Below are positions 55,659 to 64,000 of a stretch of 64,000 bases of DNA, piece by piece (positions within the stretch are counted from its first letter, which is position 1; each line of letters starts with the position of its first letter). Position numbers and translations under genes: made by a program. The stretch is from Myxocyprinus asiaticus (Eukaryota; Chordata; Actinopteri; Cypriniformes; Catostomidae), in the NCBI RefSeq assembly GCF_019703515.2, contig NC_059365.1, forward strand, positions 34,615,501 to 34,679,500, written 5' to 3'. The notes under the pieces are model-generated. The model did no database searches and was not told where the DNA came from. It saw nothing but the letters and a program-made list of their open reading frames with translations.

Positions 55659-56562
55659 TCACAGACAGTGGTAAAGCTTATCTCTCCACCATCTCTTTAT
55701 CATGAAACAAGCCCTCTGTCATTGAAGCTCACAGAAACTAATTATGCCTGAGTCTAATTCTGCCATTCTGGAGGGCCAACAGTCAGATGTGCTGTATCTC
55801 CGGTGGCAGTGTAACTTAAGTGGAAACAGAGCACAGTGTTAATGAAAGCAAGTTGGACTATCATTAAAGTGTTGCTCTGGTCTAGACCTCAATTTCATTA
55901 CTCTAAGTATTTGGGCAAAATGTGTCCTCTCTAGATGAAGCACAAATTTACCTCAGAGGCAAATTATGGGGGACATGCCTGACTGGAAGTGGTATCAGCT
56001 TGCTGTCAGGCAGCAGAGTGAAATAGAGGGACAGAGAGGTCAGAGTTTTGGAGGATGTAAAAATATCAAAAGAGCTGCAAGACAATAGATCGACTCTGGT
56101 CCAAAACCTAGTGAGTTGTGTTCTGTCTACTGCCTACTTAAGGCCGAAACATTATACAAATGTAAATGGATGAATGTGCTTCAAGCTATGCAATCATGAT
56201 TTTGTGCATTGTTGCTTTCCAAAATGTGTCAGACCGCAATTCATAACACAATGCAAGTACGAGGCTGTCTACAAATAAGGACTATTTTGCAGATGTAAAG
56301 AGTGGATTCTTTTTCATGGACAGAAGCATTTCTGAATGTAAAATGTATGGCCCTATGAAATCCCTTTTATTTTTTACAAAGTCTTTTACATTTTTTATCA
56401 CAAACTCTGTTTTTTTTGTTTTTTTTTAGCCGTTTCATTAAATTTTATCTTTAAAAGGGTGTCTAAATAAATGAATGAATTAAAAATGTTATCAAATGAA
56501 AATAGACAAAACTACACAGTAATTATATATATATACAAATGCCTTATTTTTTAATTTTATTT
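55656..56562. other. No gene seen
   Basis: Unique-looking DNA with two T-rich runs near 56410-56430. Confidence 0.5.
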
Positions 56563-56567
56563 TTCAT

Positions 56568-57198
56568 TTAACCCTTTCATACATACCATCACACATACGT
56601 GACAGTTAATAACTGGGCTCTGCAGAGTAGCATCACACATACGTGTTTCTGCTATAGCCAGTTCCGTTACAAGCTGCCAGATTCAAATCGGATTTTGCGC
56701 TGACACAGGCTGCGCTGGTCAAGCGTCTGTAGTTTATGTTTGCTCAAACAGTTTCTCATACAGTCTTTTAAACCACAGAATAAGTTTATTTTATATACAT
56801 CCAACTCGTCACCAAAGTACCATAATAAATAGCTTATAGCTTTTATACGCACGGTCAATACATCATATGCAATATTCCTCTGATGTATGCTGCCATTTGT
56901 TTACATTAGTAGCAGTTGTCATTCGTCACACAATCAGCAGCTCAAACCGTCTTTTCAGGAACATAATGTTTGTTTTCTGAAACAGATAGCCAAAGTATCA
57001 CAAAAACACCACAATAACGGTTTAAAAATCATATACTCAGTGAAAACATGCTGATTGAGCATGATTATCTGATGCACGCAGCCAAGTCTGTTTAAATTAG
57101 CGCTTGTCACACACATAATGTCAGAGACTGCTGATATTATTTTTTACATCTATAAAAAAATAAAACAAATACAGTACAGCAGACATTTGTTCACATGT
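56568..57198. repeat. Possible piggyBac-type terminus and flank
   Basis: TTTAACCCTTTCATACATAC at about 56568 is like the TTAA-CCCTTT termini of piggyBac-type elements. ATCACACATACGTG occurs twice close by (56588 and 56630). No transposase and no partner end were identified. Confidence 0.35.
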
Positions 57199-57834
57199 TG
57201 TCAGAAGGATGAGACCAGAGATCCAAGTGCAGAGGCAAAGGAACAGATTTTATTGATAAACACAGTAAAGCTGGCGAAGCATGAGGGGAACCCGGCATCG
57301 ACTGCAGTGTGGAGATGGAGTGTGTTCATAGGCTTGGGTGCATTGTGCTAGTGTAGACTACAGATTTGCGAGGAATCCTCTGGAGGATAGTGTGTTCATA
57401 GGTCTGTGTGCGTCATGGTAGTATGAAGAGCAGATCCAGTGCAATGAGGTAACTGATGAGGAATACTCAGGTGAAGCGTCAAGGCAAGCAAAGTGACTAA
57501 CAGGATGGTAACCACAATCCAGCCACTACACTGAAAACTGGCAACCAATATAGAAAACACACACAACAGGACTGACTAGAGCAGAGAAAGTGATAACTAA
57601 CACACAACAACAATCTAACAAAGAACATGAAACAGAGTGGTGTAAATATAGGCAGAAAACAAATCACGATCAGGTGCCGCTCGTCTGCTGAAAATTGGTA
57701 TGATCAGCGTTCCCATGGAAACGATCAGGGTTCCCATGGCAACACTGATTCCATGAACCAGCGACACCTGAAACACATGAAGAGAATGTAAACACAAAAT
57801 GGAGCAAACCAGCAGACTCACCGAGACTGTGACA
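57199..57834. mobile_element. LTR-like block
   Basis: Starts TGTCAGAAGGATGAGACCAG and ends CGAGACTGTGACA. It contains AGAGATCCAAGTGCAGAGGC and AACAGATTTTATTGATAAAC, which strongly resemble the end of cyprinid LTRs read on the minus strand. GAGTGTGTTCATAGG / ATAGTGTGTTCATAGG repeats lie inside. No clear target duplication, so the boundaries are tentative. It lies inside the possible piggyBac-type flank. Confidence 0.5.
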
Positions 57835-58258
57835 CGTTTACTATATTATATACAGTATTTAATTTTTTTGTGACAAGAAATCAAAAGTTTATATAAAATA
57901 AATAAAAAATACTCTTCTATGTCATCTGCTACAAATAGAGCGCGCTTGATGTATATGATGAGGTGTTTTCAGTATATGAGCAGCCGGTTTCACACAATCA
58001 CTTTGAAGTCCATAGGACATGCATTGTTTGTTTATTTAATTAAATCGCTGCCTTTGATAATCACACTAGGACATATTGTGATTTTACTTTGTGTGCTAAT
58101 ATTTACACAATGGCAATTGTAATTTTGTCCATATCAGTTTTTGGAATTGGAGCATTTTTATGAATATGTGTACAAGTACGTGAGTGCAGTATCAGACCTG
58201 ATTTTGATACTGGTATAGGTATTGTGTGTATGGTACCTCCCTAACACACACACACATA
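57835..58258. other. No gene seen
   Basis: 58160-58240 (GTATCAGACCTGATTTTGAT, ACTGGTATAGGTATTG) resembles the 'GGTATCAG' repeat at 52.4 and 54.0 kb. Confidence 0.4.
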
Positions 58259-59029
58259 CACCGATCAGCCACAACATTAAAACCACCTGCCTAAAACAGC
58301 ACCAACACGCATCTCAGAATAGCATTCTGAGATTAAATTCTTCTCACCACAATTGTACAGAGCAATTATCTGAGTTACCATAGACTTTCTCCATTCAAAC
58401 CAGTCTGGCCATTCTCTGCTGACCTCTCTCATCAACAAGGCATTTCCATCCACAGAACTGTCACTCACTTTTTGTTTCTGGCACCATTCAGAGTAAACTC
58501 TAGAAACTGTTCTGCATGAAAATCCCAGGAGATCAGCAGTTACAGAAAGACACAAACCAGCCCATCTGGCACCAACAATCATGCCACACTCCAAATCACT
58601 GAGATCATTTTTTTTCCCTATTCTGATGGTTGATGTGAACATTAACAGAATCTCCTGACCTGTATCTGCATGATATTATACAATGCACTTCTGCCACATG
58701 ATTGGCTGATTAGATAATCACATGGATGATTGTTGGTGCCAGACGGGCTGGCATTTTCTACTGGGATTTTCACGCACAACAGTCTCTAGAATTTACTCTG
58801 AATGGTGCCAAAAACAAAAAAACATTTCTCATGTTGATGAGAGAGGTCAACAGAGAATGGCCAGACTGGTTCGAACTGACAAAGTCTACAGTAACTCATA
58901 ACCGCTCTGTACAATTGTGGTGAGAAGAATAGCATCTCAGAATAGCATGTAGCATGGCACTGTTTTGGTGGCACATAGGGGACCTACACTATATTAGGCA
59001 GGTGGTTTTAATGTTGTGGCTGATCGGTG
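58259..59029. mobile_element. Foldback Tc1-derived MITE
   Basis: The outer inverted repeats CACCGATCAGCCACAACATT (left) and its complement AATGTTGTGGCTGATCGGTG (right) bound two arms. Both arms encode the N-terminal DNA-binding part of a Tc1-like transposase in opposite directions: minus strand 58642-58290 (DLSDLECGMIVGARWAGLCL, FSCRTVSRVYSEW, VSREWPDWFEWRKS) and plus strand about 58720-58920 (MIVGARRAG, GAKNKKTF, VNREWPDWFELTKS). The arms therefore form a large imperfect palindrome. No catalytic domain is present, so it depends on a related transposase. Confidence 0.75.
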
Positions 59030-59030
59030 T

Positions 59031-59837
59031 GTGGTTGGGGAGTAACGGAATACATGTAATGGGATTACGTATTTAAAATACAAAATATAAGTAACTGTAT
59101 TTCACTTCAGTTACAATTTAAATTAGAATACAGTTACATTCAAAAAGTATTTTGATTACTGAAGAGATTACTTTGCATTTTATTGTCATTTGTTTCATTT
59201 AATATTTAGTCCTTTCAGATGGAAAACATTTATACATATAAATGATGCAATCCAAAGTGCATTTGAACAGTGGTGAAACACTTTCTTTTGATGTGTTACA
59301 TTCATACGAGCAGACAGAGAAGTAAGTTTGAAGTTTGGAGCAGAAGAAATAGAAATAAACCTTGTGTAAATTGTCAGCTTTACGCTAAGCTAAAATGCTA
59401 TTTCTAGCCATTTTACATGCACGTTACCAGACACGATCATATTTTTTTATCAAGAAAATTCACATTGGATCATAATTTCTTTTTTTTCTAGTAAGACTTT
59501 TGATATTAGGGCAAAAATCATATTCTTGATAATAATTTTTGTATTGTTTACCTGTAAAATATCAAAAAATTCAATTAGATTGATCTTGTTTTAGAAACAA
59601 CTCTGCATAAGATATTTAGGTTTTTCAGAGAATTTATTTTTTACGTGTATTTTGGCTTACTGTACTGAGTTTTTATAGTCAAAACAAGTGACAAAATCTA
59701 CCAGTGCTGAAGAAGTAATCCAAAGTATTTACGTTACTAATCTTGAGTAATCTAACAGAATACGTTACAAATGATATTTTACAGCATGCATTCTGCAATC
59801 TGTAGTGGAATACATTTCAAAAGTAACCCTCACAACC

Positions 59838-59840
<3 letters not shown>
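59031..59840 (-). mobile_element. hAT-type MITE, copy D
   Basis: Follows the end of the foldback element within two bases. GGTTGGGGAGTAACGGAATA at the left and CCTCACAACCCTG at the right are the ends of the family, and the interior is collinear with copy C. The 8-mers on its two sides do not match (the right side is a TA microsatellite), so the original duplication is lost or obscured. Confidence 0.75.

Positions 59841-59910
<70 letters not shown>
59841..59910. repeat. (TA)n microsatellite
   Basis: About 35 TA units directly after the MITE end. Confidence 0.95.
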
Positions 59911-59911
<1 letters not shown>

Positions 59912-59915
<4 letters not shown>

Positions 59916-60342
59916 GCTGTCAAAATTAACGCGATAATGCTTGAGATTAATTTAAAATGTTTAACGCATTCATTTTTCTTAATCTCGATAAATGCATTTA
60001 TTAATTTTCACGTTAGTTATTGAAATTGTATTTAGCTCTGTGTTAGTGCTGAACACTGGTTGGAATAAACACTTTGGGAAATGTTTAAAGTTACTTGCAT
60101 TGGTGCTATTTTAATGCATTTCTATTTTTATTCTGTGGAAGGCTTTGCTTTGAAAATTTTTAATAAAGCATTATTGTTACGTTTTGTTTTGTTTTCTTTG
60201 CTCTAAATGAATGCATTTTGACAGGAAAATAAGTATCTATAGAGTCAGCACTTTCAAAATTTGTGATTAATATCGATCAGCTATGAAAAATTATTTAATT
60301 AATTGCGATTACAATTTTTTATCAATTGACAGCAATAATATA
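59912..60342. repeat. MITE-like element, 'GCTGTCAA' ends
   Basis: The left end TTAGAGCTGTCAAAATTAAC and the right end, reverse complement TTATTGCTGTCAATTGATAA, are inverted. Possibly related to the TAGGGCTGTCAAT family at 17382. Non-coding. Confidence 0.5.
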
Positions 60343-60352
60343 TATAAATATT

Positions 60353-60520
60353 AGGGGTGTGCAGCAAAGCCATTATCTGTATATGTATCTGTTACTATGA
60401 CAAAATTATCTGTAACTGTATCTGTATATCTCTATATCGGGTGTGGGCATGGTTTAAACCGGAAGTGCATCAAAATGAATTATTATTTTTATTATTATTA
60501 TTATTATTATTATATTTTTA
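60353..60520. repeat. Dispersed-repeat fragment and (ATT)n
   Basis: GGGGTGTGCAGCAAAGCC followed by repeated CTGTATATGTATCTGT words is a common fish repeat start. A (TTA)n tract lies at 60481-60512. Confidence 0.5.
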
Positions 60521-61650
60521 TTTTTATTTAATTATATTACTGATATATTAATTTTTTTTCTCACCAGCTGAAGCTGAATATGTAGGCTACATAAACTGTG
60601 GAATATGTTGTTAACTGTGGTTTCTCCTGGTATTTCAGACATTAATATCTGTTGAAACAACATTTTTGTTTATGTCTGTGCAGTGTGCAAGTAACAATGT
60701 TATTCTGGAGGCATGAGTTGTCAAGCAGTTGTAAAATGCAAAGCACACATTTTGCAGCGAATATTAAATACAAATACGAATATTAAAATAAAAGTAATGA
60801 GAATAAATAAATATAGCCTACAAATTGAAAGCACCGTAAATCTCTATCAGAAAGTTTTATGATACACTCAAGGCTTATTTTGTGTTCACATATTTTTGTG
60901 GAGTACATAATTAATTAGTTAAATTACATGTGCAGAATTAGTGAAATGCAGTGGAATAAATTGCAAGATCGAGCCTCTATATATTTCTAGAAATGAAAAG
61001 CGAAAAAAAAAGAATATGTATGTTTTTTTTTGTTGTTTTTTTTAATCCTCCGTGTGCAGGAATATTCTGAATAGATTTACACTCTATGAAGTATTTAAAC
61101 CTAAATGCAGGATTTAAACATTTTTTGAATAAAGGATTAACCAGATAGTTACCTTAATGTGGATATAAATGTGGTCAACTTACAGTCGAGCTCCACTATA
61201 AAATCATCACTTCTTTGGTCAGGAATTAAACATTGCGCTCAGGTTGGTTTATAAATCCTTATGTGTGAATTGTATGAAACATTTGTCGTTAATGTGATCA
61301 GACATTTCAAACAGACATTTCAAGAAGTGGAAAATGTGTATGATATAGTTAATACTCTTTACAAGCTTAGATTTCTAAGACACACACAATTAATGGAGAC
61401 GGCCATACCATCTGAACTTAAAATCACCATGCACATTTTCATTCATAAGGTTTACACTGTAGTAATATTGGCTTTGTGATATAGTATATCACTGGAATCA
61501 TGATATAGTCAATTAAAAGTGAAACAATCTGTCTGTAAACAATTGCTGGAAAAATTACTTGTGTCATGCACAAAGTAGATATCCTAAATGACTGGCCAAA
61601 ACTATAATTTGCTAATATGAAATCTGTGGAGTGGTTAAAAAATGAAGTTT
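60521..61650. other. No gene seen
   Basis: AT-rich DNA. A 72-codon plus-strand frame at 61261 has no recognised similarity. Confidence 0.5.
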
Positions 61651-61655
61651 AATGA

Positions 61656-61680
61656 TATATATATATATATATATATATAT

Positions 61681-61715
<35 letters not shown>
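61656..61715. repeat. (TA)n-(GT)n microsatellite
   Basis: About 12 TA units then about 16 GT units, directly before a Tc1 terminus. Confidence 0.95.
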
Positions 61716-61718
<3 letters not shown>

Positions 61719-62529
61719 ACACTGATTAGCCAAAACATTATGACCTACTATGCTGTTGGCTCTCTGCATGCCGCCAAAACAGCGCCGACCCGCCGATGCA
61801 TGTACTCTACAAGACCCCTGAAGTTATCCTGTAGTATCTGGCACCAAGACATTAGCAGTAGATCCTTCAAGTCCTGTAAATTGTGAGGTGGATCTGCCGT
61901 GGATTGGACTTGTTGGTCCAGCACATCCCACAGATGCTCAGTCGGATTAAGATCTGGGAATTTGGAGGCCAGGGCAACACCTTGAGCTCTTCATCATGTT
62001 CCTCAAACCATTACCGAACAATGTGTACAGTGTGGCAGGGCGCATTATCCTGATGAAAGAGGTCACTGCCATTGCCATGAAGGGGTGTACCTGGTCTGCA
62101 ACAATGTTTAGGTAGGTGTCACATGTCAAATCCACATAAATGGCAGAACCCAGGGTTTCCCAGCAGAACATTGCCCAGAGTATCACACTGCTTCCAGTGG
62201 CTTGTCGTCTTCCCACAGTGCATCCTGGTGCCATCACTTCTCCAGGTAAATGGCGCACGTGTACACGGCCGTCCATGTGATGTAAAAGAAAATGGGACTC
62301 ATCAGACCAGGCAACCTTCTTCCACTGCTCCAAGGTCCAGTTCCAATGCTCACGTACCCACTGTAGACACTTTCGGCAGTGGACCAGGCAGGACCGGTCT
62401 GCGGCTACACAGCCTCATAAGCAGCAGGGTGTGATGCTCTGTGTTTTGTGACACATTCCTTCCGTAACATCATTAAAACTCTCTTTGACTTGTGCCACAG
62501 TAGACCTTCTGTCGGTTCGGACCAGCGTG

Positions 62530-62536
<7 letters not shown>
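61716..62536 (-). mobile_element. Tc1-like transposon, 5' end lost
   Basis: The end CACTGATTAGCCAAAACATT at 61720 is a Tc1-type terminus. The transposase is read on the minus strand and reaches 62536, where a (TA)n tract replaces the rest of the N-terminus and the other terminal repeat. Confidence 0.75.
61760..62536 (-). pseudogene. Tc1-like transposase, frameshifted
   Basis: The longest open part (62333-61947) begins MEQWKKVAWSDESHFLLHHM and contains the first catalytic Asp (WSDESHF). Then come HVRHLPGEVMAPGCTVGRRQ, a SSVILWAMFCW block (family GGGSVMVWGMF), and DTYLNIVADQVHPFMA. The second catalytic block (FQQDNAPCH in the family) is disrupted to RIMRPATL by a frameshift. The third (NSPDLNPIEH) is seen only as shifted FQIPRS/SD at about 61950. 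Upstream, 62536-62334 has GRWSEP-like helix-turn-helix remains with several stops. Inactive. Confidence 0.75.

Positions 62537-62592
<56 letters not shown>
62537..62592. repeat. (AT)n microsatellite
   Basis: About 28 AT units. Confidence 0.95.
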
Positions 62593-62594
<2 letters not shown>

Positions 62595-62672
62595 ATTGAA
62601 AACATTAAAACTAAAGCTTCATTTACTGCTCAAGGGCATTTTGCGTTTAGCTTTAATATAGCTACGATATAC

Positions 62673-62674
<2 letters not shown>

Positions 62675-62746
<72 letters not shown>

Positions 62747-62821
62747 TACATACATACATACATACACAAACACACACTGTGTACTGTGTCCGTGTATGTG
62801 TGAGCCTCTGTGTGTGTGTGT

Positions 62822-62875
<54 letters not shown>
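62675..62875. repeat. Compound microsatellite (TA)n-(CATA)n-(GT)n-(GA)n
   Basis: About 30 TA units, five CATA units, imperfect and then perfect GT, ending in about nine GA units. Confidence 0.95.
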
Positions 62876-63526
62876 TAAGAAATGTCAACAACTGCATCAG
62901 CTTTGCAAAACCATAGAGACTTTGTATGTTTGCTGGTCCTGACATTTAAGAGATGCTTCAGATGTTGCCTGTTCAAATGTGAAATAATATCTCAGACAGA
63001 TATGGAGAGATCACAGGTTATTTCACACAGCACTGTTACAGTACTTGTCTGATTACATACTGCCAGTGCTTAGGCCATTACCTTCGCTTGATATCACCTT
63101 TAGAAACACTCTCAATTGTTTCTAATTATGGTTATGGGCAGTACCATGCAAATGCAAAAAACAGGGTTGAAATGGTAACATTAAATCTGAAAAGAGATTG
63201 TTGGGATAATAGCATCGTGTCTTCAGATGCACCGATATAGGCCTGCAGCAATCTATTGTGATAACATTTTCATGATTGCCTTTTCCAAACCAGGAATGGC
63301 TCATTATTTCTTATTCTGAGCGCAAACCCATGTAATCTATGAAAGAACAACAGTGTGCATTAAACAGGGATCCCACGGGACCGATTCACATAGTTATTTT
63401 CCTATTGAAACACGTTTAACAGAGACATTAAAATTACTAAAACAAGGCAATTAATATGCCTGATTAATGAATTTCTTCTGAATCATCATTTTCTGGAACA
63501 CTTTTTCAAAAAGATGATACAGAGGG
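62876..63526. other. No gene seen
   Basis: Unique-looking sequence up to the LTR start. Confidence 0.5.
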
Positions 63527-64000
63527 TGTCACGGTCTTGTCACTCTGTCAGTTTGGGTTTTTGTCTGACAGGACAGTGGCATCATCGTCCCATGTCTGTC
63601 TTATGTTTCATTATATGTCTTTGTGTGAGCGCACGGTTTTGGTTGAATTCCCTGCCGTGCACTCTTCGGTCTATCTTGTTTCATGTTCCAAGCATGGTGT
63701 CTGGATCTTGACTTCCTGTCTGGTTCGGTTTTCGTCTGTGTCGGGATGTGGACACTCATGCTCCATGTTCTGTCTCTCGCAATCGTAGATGCTCGTTGCG
63801 CATGCTTTGCGCTGCACACCCGTGTCTCGAGCTGTCTTCACGTTGTGCTGAGGTTCGGTCACTTTGGTCTGAGGTTTCGGATTTGTGTGTGGCCGAACTC
63901 TCGCAGAGGTGTCCTGTCTTGTTTTTGTCACCTGTTGCATGCATTGCGTGATGTTTGCCTCGTGATGTACGCTCAGGTTTTGTTTAGTATCAGAGTGCGT
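63527..64000 (+). mobile_element. Start of an LTR retrotransposon, cut by the window edge
   Basis: TGTCACGGTCTTGTCACTCT opens a T/G-rich block with GACAGGACAGTGGCATCATC, GAGCGCACGGTTTTGGTTGA and CCCTGCCGTGCACTC, characteristic of a cyprinid LTR family as I remember it. The end of the LTR and any internal region lie beyond 64000. Small overlapping open frames inside it are incidental. Confidence 0.6.

Overview
The window looks like repeat-rich intergenic or intronic DNA from a ray-finned fish, most likely a cypriniform. The basis is its set of mobile elements: several Tc1-like DNA transposons, an L2-clade LINE ending in the GGATA-loop tail known from eel UnaL2, Jockey/CR1/Rex-type LINEs, tRNA-derived SINEs, a DIRS1-type gag, a tyrosine-recombinase element, hAT-type MITEs with 8-bp target duplications, a Harbinger relic, and long (TA)n, (CA)n and (GA)n tracts. 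No complete host protein-coding gene could be recognised on either strand. Two short stretches could be host exons and are offered only as weak candidates.

Layout. 0.7-1.3 kb: 5'-truncated L2 LINE. 1.96-5.94 kb: an old LINE (minus strand) broken up by two Tc1-like elements, a compound microsatellite and a SINE. 7.4-9.9 kb: a palindromic-ended repeat, a GA tract with a GC-rich minisatellite, a dispersed repeat and a Harbinger transposase relic. 10.7-17.2 kb: hAT-type MITE, mariner-type MITE, second SINE, Tc1 pseudogene. 17.4-23.6 kb: mostly MITEs. 24.8-28.3 kb: nearly full-length LINE with recognisable endonuclease and reverse transcriptase. 31.2-34.7 kb: two partial MITE copies and a DIRS1-like element (5' terminus, gag, start of the second ORF). 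35.2-41.2 kb: a hAT-like element (8-bp target duplication, one mismatch) that carries inside it a tyrosine-recombinase element with split direct repeats (A1 - ORF - tandem array - B1 - A2 - B2) and no visible reverse transcriptase. 41.3 kb: solo LTR. 44.55-45.71 kb: small LTR-flanked non-autonomous element (TRIM/LARD type) with a perfect 5-bp target duplication. 46-54 kb: MITEs and a Tc1-like element with a long poly-G tract at its terminus. 56.5-62.5 kb: possible piggyBac end, LTR-like block, foldback Tc1 MITE with a hAT MITE abutting it, another Tc1 pseudogene. 63.5 kb to the edge: start of an LTR.

The nesting gives a relative history: LINE, then Tc1 and SINE insertions; hAT, then tyrosine-recombinase element. 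Every element coding region checked carries stops or frameshifts, so none looks autonomous now. The most unusual object is the tyrosine-recombinase element at 36.5-40.8 kb. It combines one long reading frame (SAP-like motif, proline-rich linker, recombinase) with Ngaro-style split repeats and an internal array of about 122-bp units.
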